Of a DNA stretch of 64,000 nucleotides, positions 11,985-23,599 are shown in pieces. This DNA is from Rosa chinensis (taxonomy: Eukaryota > Streptophyta > Magnoliopsida > Rosales > Rosaceae). A program made the position numbers and the translations under genes. The stretch spans positions 19,975,555-20,039,554 of the forward strand of contig NC_037093.1 in the NCBI RefSeq assembly GCF_002994745.2, written 5' to 3'. Within the stretch, counting starts at the first letter, position 1. The number at the start of each line of letters is the position of its first letter. The notes beneath the pieces are model-generated. The model had not been told where the DNA came from, ran no database searches, and saw only the letters and a list, made by a program, of their open reading frames with translations.

Positions 11985-12887
11985 CACAAAAGGGATATAA
12001 TTTTTTTTTCTTTTAAGGGGAATGGATAAATTTCATTGATATCAAAAGATCATACACGACCTCATCGGTCAATTAATCTTGAGAGATTCGACGATCCCTC
12101 ATATTACATCTTAATGCTCAATTATTCAAAAGGGTGGTTCTAGTTAGACCTCTAAATTTGCTATTTGGACCTCCTATAATTTTTAGAATACTTGAAAAGC
12201 TAAGTAGACCTCCTTATTTTTACCAAAACACCCTTAAATATGAGATACAATAATCTGTTACTCTACTTTTTATCTCTATCTTCAACCACGAGAAGAAGAA
12301 TGAATCAAAATAACATGATATTGCTCTCTTATGAGTATGTCTCTCCTCCACCAAAATTAATCAGATGGTTGGTTCTTGATCTTGATATATTGCTAGAATC
12401 CCTTTGAATTTGCTAAAAGAAGGATTTCAAGGGTTTTGGGTTGGAAGATTGAGTAATAATTATATCATAATATTCAATTAATTTAGTTTAAGAAAATTTC
12501 AAATCAGATTATTTTGAATTTACTTTTGTATTAAATGATGGGTCATGTATAGAAATTATTATTTTTACTTAATTATTTTAGGTAAATTGTAAAACTATAT
12601 GACAATATAAGGAAATTCCGGAAAAAGAATAAAACAATTTAATTGAATGTTATATTTGGAGAGGTGAGAAGAGTAATTTTTTTTTCATGTTCCTCACTTT
12701 GTCCTTATTTGTCTTTTCATATGACTTGACAAAGTCTATTAATAATTGAAAAAAGTTGGAGGTCCAAATATCAAATTTAGAGGTCTAACTAAAGAGTTTT
12801 TCTATTGGAACCTCCAAATTTACTTACTTGACCTCCTATCAAATTTTCTAATACTAAATTTACTCAAATAACCTCACTCATATAATT

Positions 12888-13212
12888 GGAAAATTCTACA
12901 ATGTGTTAACGTATGACATGCATACAATTGCCTTAAAAGTGGTAAAATGAGTCATCAAAATAGTAATATTAGTCCTCAAAGTAGTAACATGAGTCCTTAA
13001 AGTGGTAAATTTTCTTAGTTACCACATGAGTCCTCAAAATAGTAATATTAGTCCTCAAAGTGGTAACATGAGTCCTTAAAGTGGTAAATTTTCTTAGTTT
13101 ACCACATGAGTCTTGAAAATAGTAATATTAGTCCTCAAAATGATAACATGAGTCCTTAGAGGGGTGAAAATAGTTGATGTATGAGAAATGTTAACATACC
13201 ATAGATTTACCC
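12888..13212. mobile_element. MULE-MITE Z with internal short tandem repeats
   Basis: 325-bp insertion in X with imperfect TIRs (GGAAAATTCTACAATGTG / GGGTAAATCTATGGTATG) and a perfect 9-bp duplication CATATAATT at 12879-12887 and 13213-13221. Its interior repeats about 70-bp units built from TAGTCCTCAAAGTGGTAAC-like words. A second partial member is at 20975-21165. Confidence 0.78.
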
Positions 13213-15531
13213 CATATAATTTGCAAACAAACTATTATCTTTAAAATAAAAATTTAGTTAATTCAATGAATTAATTACTCTATAAATCTTAATTACATAT
13301 CTATTCCTTAATCAGATAGCATAAATTTTTTTTTTCAATAAAAAAAATTAAACACAAGGTATTGAGTTTTAAAAATTAATTTTTAATCAACAAGAAAATA
13401 ACATGAACTATTTTGTGGTTTTTTTTTTAACTTTTTTTTTTCTGTTTTAGCTCTGCTAAAAAATATGAAGATTAATAATTTTTTCTTAATGTTTATTTTA
13501 TGTACCTTATGATTAATTATTTAAATATTTGATTTAAAAAATTGCTAGCTCATTTTTTGTTTTTTTGTTTTATAATTTTTTTTTTTGTAAATATAATGGA
13601 TAGACTTAGATTTAGGTCATAATATGATTTGTTTTGTTTTCCCTCACCATGCCAATATGCGTCCAACATATATATCATATATTTTTATATCACATAATCA
13701 TAGTTTTAACTCTCATTAAATATATATAAATGCTTTATTGAGCATGTAGTGAAATTAAAAAATTAAAATAGATAAGGAAAATAATAAAGAATGCAATCTA
13801 ATATTATTGAATTGGAAAGTCTATAGAAAATCAAAGTAATGTAATAAATCTTTATAGATTTCTCAATAACTAACACAAGTAATCAATATGGTACAACAAT
13901 ATGCATTCAACATGGCTGAGCTCTAGCCTCCTAAACCCTCGCCTCTTTGGCTTTGCGGTACAACAATGGCGGTCGGTTGCGGTCTCCATCCTAAGCCATC
14001 TATTGATGGCACTCCAACGCAAACCTCGTGTGGCAGCCACCCAATCTAACCATTTCATTAATATCACCTCTTTTGACCCTCACCGGAACGAATTGATTGA
14101 GGTGAATGAGATGGATGAGTGGTCTGATCCGTGGAGATCCAAGATTCGGGGTGTGATGACCTGGTTTTCTGTTATTTAATTTTGGTAATTAATAATGGAC
14201 CAGTTGTACGAATATTTGTTATTGTACTTTATTCGTAGGTTGTATGTGAAGTGGAATAGTTTTTGTAAGTATAATTATTCGAATTTCACAGTTTAGGGGT
14301 TGTGTGAAGTTTGACTTTTTATATGTTGGGATTCTTGGAAAACTTCCTTCACGAAAGTTGTAGAGCGCGTCGATACGAGTTCGTGGACATGCGGAACGCA
14401 TCAATCGGAGTTCGTATGAGAAAGTTATGGCTAGCGGAAGAAGTTTCTGTTTTAGTATAAATAGAGAAAAATCAGAAATTCTTTCATAATTCCATATTTC
14501 CATTTCCGGAAATACTTCTTTCTCTCTCTTCTCTCTCGTCTGCACCTTCAGAGTCGAAGTTTTTTGACTAACCCGACCCGAACCCAGCGATCCGACCCGG
14601 TCGGAACTCACAGCTCCGGCGACCTCTTCCAGTGAAACGAGCCCAGATCATTTAGCCTCTTTTGCAAGACGGCATAGGTTGAGGAAATCGGACCCGACCG
14701 AAAAACATAGCTCCGGTGACGGCACGGCTTCAAGTTTCCTTCCTTGACTTCGTGGGGGTCGTCTGAGTCGATCTATGGTGTTTGTTTGGATCGATTTACG
14801 TGGAAATCGGTTCAACTCGGATTGAGCATAAATTCAAATCTTGTGAGGTAGTTTTCGACCCTTTATCCTTGTTTTCTGACTTCAAGCTAGTTATGAGAAT
14901 TCACAAGCATGCTTAGATGAAGCTTTTTTATGTTGGGAGTTTTGTGAAATATTGAGTTTTGGCCGGCGGCGGTGCACCACCGTCTGTGGCGGCTTTCCGG
15001 TGGCTTTCCGGCCATGTGGAGAACTGTTTTTGGTATTATATATGTTCTAGTCGTTGATACGAGCGTTTCGATATATAATATGAAAATTTTGGAGTTCGTA
15101 TGAAATTGTTATGATTTTTACAGTTTCATACCGATCAATTTATTCGATCCTTGAGGATTCGAGCGTCCGATCGACTTGTGGTTTGGTCACATCGATCGTG
15201 GGCGTATTCCGGAGACTTTGGGAGGTCTCGGATGTGGTTTTGCCTCGATTGGCGCCACTTTGGGTGTTTTAGTTCAAAACAGGGGTTTCGAACTTAAATC
15301 AAATGTGAATCGTCACTAAGTTGGAACCGTATGTGATTAGGTACTTGACGAAGTACAGTGGACGATTATTTGTGAATTGGTGGTTTTGTGCTTTATTGAA
15401 GACGCAGCAAGAGTTCGAGGTGAGTAATCTCACAAGGTTCTTTATGAACAGAATTACCATTATTGTTTTAGCGTTAATCATTTAACTGCAAACTATAGTT
15501 GGTATTAGTAGGCATTCCTGAGTGAATGACT

Positions 15532-15556
15532 ACATATATATATATATATATATTAC

Positions 15557-15592
<36 letters not shown>
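15532..15592. repeat. (AT)n microsatellites in solo LTR
   Basis: Two AT runs, about 15532-15553 and 15562-15591, separated by TACGACGG. Confidence 0.9.
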
Positions 15593-15593
<1 letters not shown>

Positions 15594-15778
15594 TTGTGGA
15601 TGATTGTGATGAATAATAATATGCATGATGGTGTTCATATTATTGTTGAATGTGACTTTTTAGGAAACAATATTGTGGAAAAAGATGTTTTCTATTGTTT
15701 GAAAAGTATTGAGCTTGATGTTATATTTTTGAGTCAAGCGTGACTCATTTTAAATGTATTGGTCCTTGTACCAAGAGT

Positions 15779-16175
15779 CACAGATGGTGAGCAGGGATTA
15801 GGAAAGCCGAAGCTAGATGTTTGTAACATTTTTAGGTCGGGTGCGACTTATTTAACGTTTGACTTTAAGACCAGATAGGGTCTAAGAAGATTCATATCAC
15901 AGATGGTGACAGGTTGCAGACGGTGACCTTGATGTTTGATTTCATGACCAGACGGGGTCTGAAGATCATGTGTCACAGATGGTGACAGAGCACAGATGGT
16001 GACCTTGATGTTTGATTTTATGACCAGATGGGGTCTAAAGATCATGTGTCACAGATGATGACAGAGCACAAATGGTGACCTTAATGTTGATGTTGAGACC
16101 AGACGGGGTCTGAAACCACATGTCACAGATGGTGACAAGTCGCAGATGGTGACAAGTTGCAGATGGTGACCAAGG
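15779..16175. repeat. GATGGTGAC minisatellite in solo LTR
   Basis: Irregular tandem array built from CACAGATGGTGAC blocks alternating with a GACCAGACGGGGTCT-type block, with about 80-90 bp between larger units. The minus-strand frame at 15848-16045 is a by-product of the repeat. Confidence 0.85.
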
Positions 16176-18796
16176 CAGGAAATAGGTAATCACGTCCGTA
16201 GTCGGACGAGTGGTTACGATTTCAATAGAGCTATAGTCTGTCTGCCATTATAGATTATGGGGGTAACGGTCGAGGTTGCTGGAGACTCATAAGTATGTAG
16301 TTAAAGGAGAATTCCTTGAGTATTCTTCTTTTATTGTCTAGATGAGACTTGAATTGCTTCTTGATGGTTAAGTTAGCAAATAGAACATTGTTACAGCGGT
16401 GATTTATGTTGTCCTTTAGCTGATGTGTGTGAGTTGTTGATTGATGTTCATGAGCTACTCATACGAGCTTTCATAAGCTTACCGGGTTTTGTTGTGTGGA
16501 AACCCGGTGCACCATTCTTTTGGTGTAGGGGTTAATCCTGCAAGTCAGGGTAATCGTGGCTGAAGCTGAGATAACTTGTTGGAAGCTGAACGGGTAGGAA
16601 GCAAATTTTGTTGGCTTGGCCAGTGTATGACTTCCGCTATGTAGTAAGCTCTAAGGAGCATTTATGTTTTATTTTGTGATGACAATTTAATTCATAAATT
16701 TGTGTAATATATAACTCTGTGGAGCGAGTGTATATTAACTCGGATTGGTTCAGGGCATCAGTATGTACTTGTTTTAAGGGAAAGATGTTCCAGGTATTTG
16801 TATTGATGACTGAACGTTCACGCATGTATAATTATGAGATTATATATATCGATTTTCATGTGTGTAAAATCAGGGGCGTGACACGGGGGGTGCAAAATTA
16901 TGTGTTCCAGATTCATCCAAGTAGAGGTCGGCTCAAGGTAGACCCAGGCATGTCTGGAAGAGGCCTTCTATATGATCTAGATCTGGAGATGGCAATGAGT
17001 GTCATTGCAAATCTAGGATGGCAGAGTGGTGGTGCTTGGCATAAAGGCCGGAAGTAGGAGATGATTGGGTCAGACTGGCGACAGCAGGCTGCAGATCTGC
17101 CATTGCAGCATGGCTTTGAAATTGAGCGAGCACTGTCGGAGTTCAACTGTGATCAGAAGCCGGCGACGGCGTTGAGACCTAATTGCTCACGGCGATGCAG
17201 ACTGAGGATGTAGAGAAACCTACATCGATCGGCATGCGCAGCGGCGAAGTCTGCTTGTGCTGCGATGTCGAATGTTTGCATGGAAATGATGCGGAGGGGC
17301 GATGGGCCGAGGAGCGGCTGTGAAGATGGAGATCGTAGTCTAGATGCTGATAGGTGTCCCAACAAATTTAAGTGCCTGCATCATGCTGGGTGCCCAAAGT
17401 AAATTCCGATTAGGGGCCTAATGGAAGTTTGAAACCTAAATGGGTGAAAGCTTGGAAGCGGGCTCAACTAGGGGCTCTGAGCTGGAGCTGGGCTCTCTTG
17501 TGGGCCAAACTGATGAGCTCTAATCTGTTAGGGTTTCGTATTTGGGATTCCGGAGGCTTTGATCGAGCAAAATATGTTTACCTTGATATAAGTGATACTA
17601 TTGAATCTTCTGGAGTAATACTGAAGGAGGGTTCAAGCTATTCTGTAATGGCGGAGCATGAAACGTCAAATGAGTGGACCTATCTCTATGTACCACCGTG
17701 GGTACTACCACATCTTCTTGTTTTGTCTGTATATGGCAGCAGAAGGGTATGCAATGGCCACTCTGGCCTTAGGCTAACACAAATTTCTAGTTATTTGATA
17801 ACACTCCACAAATGCTATTTGGAGGTGTTACGATCTGGTTGTAACCAATCTCTATTGAATTTCTATCTATAAAATTCCTTCTTTGATTCAAAAAAAAAAA
17901 AATCAATGTAATATTTTTTTGGTATAATTATTGTCCTTAATAGTCATTTTATAGTATGCTATATATGTCATTTAATAATTCATAATAGAGTGAGGTCAAG
18001 TGAGCAAATTTGGAGGTCCTAATAACAACACTCCTAACTAAAACCACCCTATTCAAAAACACTACAATCTAAAAAAGAAAATGCAAGACTAAAAGCCAAA
18101 TACAAGAAATAAAAACCATCCTACTCCTACGCAACCCTAGAACAAAACCACTGTCTTGAAAAGCATCGATGCGTAAGACGCTCATGGTGTACGTTTCCGC
18201 TTCCAAAACAGCAAAAAGCTTCAATCTAAGGCATTATAGGGGTGTTGAGGCCAGCCCACAACAAGCCCACCAAAGCCCAACCCAAGCCAGAGAGAGGAGG
18301 GAAAATGAGCTAAGACCCAAAAGCCTAACCCATTCCCACTACCCTTACCCTTGCAACCTGGACCAACAGAACCCGAGCGAGGTTGCCGGAGCAGTTGCTA
18401 CCACTGACTCAGTCCGGTGGCCTTATCACCTGAGAATCGAAGGCGGCCATCCCTTCCACCAAACCTGTTGGTGCAACTAAACAATCCGCTCCAGCACTAG
18501 ACAAGATCTAATCCGCCACTGGAGCTGCTTCCGACCAGCCAAAAGCGTCCGCACCTTTATAATGGTCACAGGCCTCAAGCATAATGGCCCCACGACCAAG
18601 CGCTTCCACAACCTTCAAAACATTGAAACCATTAGCCCTAAACCGAACCCGCAATCCAAAAGAAGGCGAGCTCGAGAGTAACACCTCCCTCCCCTTCTGA
18701 TATAAAATGTCGGACGACACTCTAATTGATGGGGCAAAACGATCTCACCGAAATTTTGTACTCATTTTTTTGTTTATTGACCCACAAAAGGGATAT

Positions 18797-19430
18797 TGAG
18801 CAACTCCAACAGTTTCCCCAAATTTTAATTTTTCTCTATTTTAGGGAAGAGAAAATATTTCAAACAGTACCAGAACTAAGGCCGACTCCTAACTTCACTT
18901 TAGTATCCGACTATGCAAAATTATCACTTTGGTACCCCAAGTTTGAAGCTCGACCCAAGAATGGTGCGCGCTGTCCATTACAGCGTTAAGTCTTTGCTAC
19001 ATGGCAAACCATGAAGGCCCTCAAAATATGCCACGTGGTTAGCTAGTTAACGCCGTGATGGACGACGTGTACCATTCTTGGGTCGAACTTCAAACTTGGG
19101 GTACCAAAGTGATAGTTTTGCATAGTCGGGTACTAAAGTTAAGAATGAATCTTAGTTCGGGTACTATTTGTAACAGTTTTTCTTTAGGGAAAAATGAACA
19201 TCTTTTGCTCCAACAGATTCCCTATAACTATCCTCATTTTAGGGATAGTGAGGAAAGAGAAAACCAAATTCTCTAAATTTATAGCATTCTCTAAAATTTT
19301 AAGGAATAATTATAAAGATTTTAAAGATTGCTGTAAAATAGAGAATCTGTTAGAGTTGGAGAAGAAAAAGAGGCTAAACCTTTAATTTTTGTTTTCCTAT
19401 AATACAAAAAGTATAGAAAAGCTGTTGGAG
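18797..19430. mobile_element. MITE with GAGCAACTCCAACAG terminus
   Basis: Left end GAGCAACTCCAACAG and right end CTGTTGGAGTC form a terminal inverted pair; the body shares the words CTCTATTTTAGGG and CATCTTTTGCTC with the partial copy at 63752-64000. A MULE-MITE is nested at 18849-19182. I could not fix a clean target duplication, so the superfamily is open (Tourist-like or hAT-like). Confidence 0.6.
18849..19182. mobile_element. Foldback MULE-MITE, 334 bp
   Basis: Nearly the whole element is an inverted repeat: GTACCAGAACTAAG on the left, CTTAGTTCGGGTAC on the right, and matching CACTTTGGTACCCCAAGTTT arms. Perfect 9-bp duplication TTTAGGGAA at 18840-18848 and 19183-19191. Noncoding. Confidence 0.75.
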
Positions 19431-20974
19431 TCAATTGAGTAAAATTGAAAACAATAAATACAGTTCCAAAGAAACTCTTTGAGCAACTTCTACGGTTCTA
19501 GACCTGTACTCATAGCTAGATTTCCATAATAGGTGGGCTGAGGGAATCAAAACCCTAGCCCAATTGTGGCATAATAAAACTAGCTAGTTAATTGCAATCC
19601 CCGATCCAGACCTAGATGGACTTGCATTTTTTTAACAGCAGTAAATAAAATGCAAGGCCTTGGCTTCCCCTGTAAACAATTGTACAAATACCCATGAGAG
19701 ATGGTCATGAATGATGAGTTGGATTGAATTTGAAGCGCTATGTAGTACTGAAGCACAAATTTTTCTGTGTATGAAATTATCAAGTGGTCTATCTAATAGT
19801 GGCAAGATGATCGACGAGTTGTCTTTAAAAATTAAAAAAGAATATAAAAAAAATAAAAAATAAAACTTGAGAGAATGACATAGATCGAAAAGCAAAACAT
19901 TCTGGTGTGCAAGCTTATTCAGTCATAACCTCTTGCGATAATGCATTCACGTGAGCGATTGCACATGCATATGAAAAATAAGATCCTCTTCTTGTAATTA
20001 TTGCGCGGATTTAGAAACGCAGTATATGCGTTGTTGGGACAGTAGTGAAAGAGAGTGAAAGAAAATCCAGCACAAGTCTATTCTTTCTCACAGCTCTTAA
20101 AAGCTAACAATATATAACATTGAATTTCTTTCACAAACAGAAACCGCACCTTAAAAAACAAAAGAGTCCAAATAATATAGTCCAATCTCAATCATATTCC
20201 TCAGTCCTCACAACAAAATTTTCAATGGCCTTTCTGAAAAGTTAGTGAATTTAGGTACTTGCTTTTAATCCTTGTTTCTTTCTTGGTCGTCCTTTGAATC
20301 ATTGCGATGGTGGTAACATTTTTCCTGTAGTGATATTTAGATCTGCAGGGAAGTCGCACTGTAGCACTGGGGATACACTTTGGGTACACAATTTATCATA
20401 TTATAAAATATCTTAGCTAGTACAGCCGGTTCTCTCAAAATCAAATTGACTTTGCATGCACCCAACTAGGCACCATCATAATCTCACAGGACCAATTACC
20501 CCCACCAATATCTCAGTACCATGGGCCAAGGGGTGGGTAGGGTGCCCTATAAAGTTTTCCAATCAAATTCGAAGGATAATTTCACTGAACTTTATATTTT
20601 CAACCTCTCTATTCTATGGGTCAACAGTTCACAATTCATAATTGGAAGTAAAATTCGCACTCTCAATTTTACAATTTATACTCTATATTTTTATTTTAAT
20701 ACCTCAATATCATAATTTTTACAATTCACACCACAAAAAAAAATTTTAAAAATAAAAAATTAAGATACTGAAAAATGAAACATGAAGTGTGTATTATAAG
20801 ATGATTTCACTCCCCTAATTAAATAATGTTACAACATTAATGACTACAAGAGGAAGCATATGATTAACCAAGAAGATATATAGTCTGCATCATTCACTTC
20901 ATTAGAAAAAATAATCGCATTACAATTTTTAGTATTTTTGTATTGGTTGAATATTGAGAAACATATAATTATCA
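19431..20974. other. Intergenic, no gene seen
   Basis: AT-rich sequence with short frames only. No domain, terminal repeat or tandem array recognised. Confidence 0.45.
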
Positions 20975-21165
20975 CAAGAAAATTTTACAATATGTTCACA
21001 TATGACATATATACAATTATGACTTTTGAGACTTAACTACTCATGAGAATCTACTTTACTCTACTGAGGGCCTTCTTTACCTTAACTATGCCTTTTTCCT
21101 AGTTACCATTGCCGAAGTGGTAACATGAGTCTTTAAGTGGTAACACGACTCAAATTTAAAAATAG
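20975..21165. mobile_element. Partial copy of MULE-MITE Z
   Basis: Starts GAAAATTTTACAATATGTTC, close to the left end of Z at 12888, and keeps GTGGTAACATGAGTC words. The right end is missing; it runs into the GC-rich element that follows. Confidence 0.5.
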
Positions 21166-21169
21166 TTTT

Positions 21170-22356
21170 TCTCTAGGGTTTTCAGAGAGGGAGTTTTTCT
21201 AGGGTGCCTCTCTAGGACGCCGTTGGCAGTGCTTGTGCCTGTCCGGCTGTGCCCCAGCTTTGGCGATGGCCTCTGGCCTAGCCAGCGCATGCGGAGTTCG
21301 GCTGGACGGGTTACTTGTTTGGTGGGCGTGCCAAAAGCTCGAAGGATGGGATCGGGAGGTGTCCTACATCTTCTCTCTCAATGGATGGGATTGGCTGTGT
21401 CGTGGCTGCAGGTTAGGATTGGAGGGAGATTGGGACCTTGCCGGGTTGGAGCAAAGTCTAGTAGGTGTCGACGATCGACGGGCCGGCTTTGATGGATGAG
21501 AACGGAGGTTGGTGGGTTGGCTGGTGATGGTGATTGGACGATTGTTTCGGGTTTCACGGCAGAGTTTCCAGTTACTGGTTGGTGTGGGGTAGGAACGGCG
21601 ATGGTCGACGTTGATCATCAATGGTTGGACAGTGTCGAAGCCCGACGCAGTGCTGGGGAGGCAGACTTGGAGGCGACGCGCTGCAGCCTTTGCCTTGGGC
21701 CGGGAGGGATGGTTACGACCCAATTCCTGGTTCGACCCTTTGGGCTTGGGTATTGCTAGTGGGCCCATGGTGGGCTGAATATTGGGTTGGAGCCTTTTTG
21801 GGCCCAACCTTAGGTTATATGTTATTTAATGTTTTTATTTATTTACTTTTTCTAGTTATATATGTTGCGCTTTATGCAAGCAATAATTCCCTACATTAGT
21901 TGTGTATGGCTAGTTGGGCTATGTGCCTGTGTGTGCACTCAAAGTGCCTTGTCTACTATAGGTAGGCGGCGAGTTCCTTGCTTCGTCAAATGGTCGCTAC
22001 CGCCTAGTAGTAGGGTGAAGCTAAGTGTCGTTAAATCTATCCTCCGACGACAACATAATGGGAAAGCTGTGCATCTAGTAATTATTCTATGTTGTAATCG
22101 TGTTACATATCGAGTTATCTTTCCGTTATGTCACTGCTATGTTAAAGCAAATAGAGTAGCCAGTTGTGCACTCTTTGCTAGTTGGTACTTGTTAGAATAC
22201 ATGAGTTTTGTAGATATTCCTGATATTATTTCGGGACATACTCTGGATGCATATTGTAATCAGGGGTTTAGGCTCAACATCCCCCCTTTGTATTCAACAG
22301 TTTCATTAATCAAGACTTGAGGGAAGCCGCACCAGCCCTTTATTCAAAAACAAAAA
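21170..22356 (+). mobile_element. GC-rich poly(A)-tailed retroelement
   Basis: GC-rich 5' half with overlapping open frames and GGGCTTGGG-type words, AT-richer 3' half, ending TTTATTCAAAAACAAAAAAAA. The architecture is that of elements N and 37040-38196. No reverse transcriptase domain. A target duplication was not identified, so the ends are approximate. The overlapping 80-150-codon frames look like consequences of high GC rather than genes. Confidence 0.5.
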
Positions 22357-22560
22357 AAATTGTTAAATATTACATGAAATTGGACATGTAAAAAAAAATA
22401 TCATATCTATATATAATTACATTAGAAACAGAGAAATACATTAGAGGGACATAATATCTTTGACAATTGTATCTACCAATTAATCGGGATCAATATCATC
22501 CCAAAATTAATTCTAGGCTTGCTTAAAACATGATCTTTAAAATTACACTCTTTATAATTA

Positions 22561-23280
22561 GAGAAAAACCCACCACTAGGGTCAAAACTTTCTTGCACCA
22601 GACAAAATGATACCCAACTTTCAAAAGTGATCAAAATGATACCTAAAATTTAAAAACAAATCAACTTGATACCCAACTTTCAAAAGTGATCAAAATGATA
22701 TCTAAAGTTTTAAAAACAAATCAATTTGATACCTCAGTTTATTTATTTTTTAACTTTTTTGTTAAATCAAATGCAAAATCAAGCTCAAAAATTGAAGTGA
22801 TTTGTGGTCAGAGGGCCATCAATCATCTATAACCCAATCTTCTTCCTCTATAGAATTAAAAAAATCTTCCATTCAATTTCAATTCTACTATCGATCGTAG
22901 AAACAAATAAAATTCGGATGTTTCTCAACTTCTAAAGAAACAAAGAAAAATGGAAAGAGAGAGAGCGGTAGAGATAGAAAAAGAAGAAGAGAAATAACAA
23001 AGTAAAATAAAAAATAATTGAAAAATAGTTTTTTGTGTAAAATATTATTATAACCCCACAAAATACTGCATCACACGAGATCAATTTTAACAAAAAATTA
23101 AACCGAGGTATCAAATTGATTTGTTTTTAAAATTTTAGGTATCATTTTGATCACTTTTGAAAGTTGGGTATCAAGTTGATTTGTTTTTAAAAATTTAGGT
23201 ATCATTTTGATCACTTTTGAAAGTTGGGTATCATTTTGTCCGGTGTAGGAAAGTTTTGACCCTAGTGGTGGGTTTTACTC
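22561..23280. mobile_element. Foldback MULE, 720 bp, ~185-bp TIRs
   Basis: Left arm from GAGAAAAACCCACCACTAGG and right arm ending CCTAGTGGTGGGTTTTACTC are inverted copies of about 185 bp. Each arm contains repeated ATGATACCCAACTTTCAAAA words. Perfect 9-bp duplication TTATAATTA at 22552-22560 and 23281-23289. No coding capacity. Confidence 0.85.
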
Positions 23281-23599
23281 TTATAATTAAGCTAACCGCC
23301 TTAGATATTTTTACGAGAAACAAAAACTCTAATCTCTCCAATGGTGTTACCTTCAGCACCCCAACCACCTTCAAAGTCAAAATGTAAGACTAGTTACCCC
23401 TAAGAGATTCCGCTTCTACTATCACAAGATCGAACCCAACACCTACAAGAAATAATTAACATACTTGCTTGGATTGTCAAAATGTAAGACTAGTTACTGC
23501 CCTAAGAGAAATGTATGCACACTTTTTCAAAAGTGACCAAAAACAAAAGAAGGTAAACTCTAAACTAACATGCATCTCGAGCACCCTTGCTCGGGCAGC

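Larger units (their letters stand above)
14152..16883 (+). mobile_element. Solo LTR, 2.7 kb, copy 1
   Basis: Begins TGTGATGACC, ends GGGGCGTGACA, flanked by a perfect 5-bp duplication CGGGG at 14147-14151 and 16884-16888, with no internal retrotransposon sequence: a solo LTR. A TATA box (TATAAATA, 14456-14463) follows a typical LTR segment with TATGAGAAAGTTATGG. The U5-side half contains a GATGGTGAC minisatellite. The same family, inverted, is at 47018-53873. The length and single-LTR state point to a large LTR retrotransposon that recombined away its body. Confidence 0.85.
13841..17898 (+). mobile_element. GC-rich poly(A) non-LTR element N, with nested solo LTR
   Basis: Inserted into X with a near-perfect 14-bp duplication (AAAATCAAAGTAAT at 13827-13840, AAAATCAATGTAAT at 17899-17912) and a 3' poly(A) of about 13 bases. 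Without the LTR it is about 1.3 kb. If the LTR and one copy of its duplication are ignored, one frame is open from the ATG at 13901 to the TAG at 17055-17057 (139 codons); I do not recognise the product. The 5' end begins with about 50 bases that also occur at 7737-7787. Confidence 0.72.
12794..18033. mobile_element. MULE-MITE X, copy B (interrupted)
   Basis: Inserted into element Y only 16 bases from Y's right end. Ends read GAGTTTTTCTATTGGAACC and, inward from the right, GAGTGTTGTTATTAGGACC, both followed by ACCTCCAAATTT-type sequence. Perfect 9-bp duplication CTAACTAAA at 12785-12793 and 18034-18042. The body matches copy A (26206-27005) in inverted orientation. After removing two later insertions it is about 0.83 kb. 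Confidence 0.82.
12132..18049. mobile_element. MULE-MITE Y (interrupted)
   Basis: Terminal inverted repeats GGGTGGTTCTAGTTAG (left) and, read inward, GGGTGGTTTTAGTTAG (right). Perfect 9-bp duplication TATTCAAAA at 12123-12131 and 18050-18058, as expected for Mutator-like transposition. Its own sequence is 12132-12793 plus the last 7 bases, about 670 bp, noncoding. Confidence 0.8.
11999..18782 (-). mobile_element. Outer non-LTR element of the five-level nest
   Basis: Minus-strand retroelement whose own sequence is 11999-12122 (3' end, A-rich tail at about 12001-12016 on the minus strand) plus 18059-18782 (5' part, GC-rich), about 0.86 kb in all. A 14-bp duplication CACAAAAGGGATAT flanks it at 11985-11998 and 18783-18796. 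It shows GC-rich words with no reverse transcriptase; the small minus-strand frame at 18720-18508 is unassigned. Everything between is later insertion. Confidence 0.75.

Noticed and set aside
21223..21899. Several overlapping GC-rich frames of 80-150 codons on both strands
   Set aside because: Open frames on both strands at once are expected in a GC-rich island; they lie in a poly(A)-tailed retroelement and show no domain.
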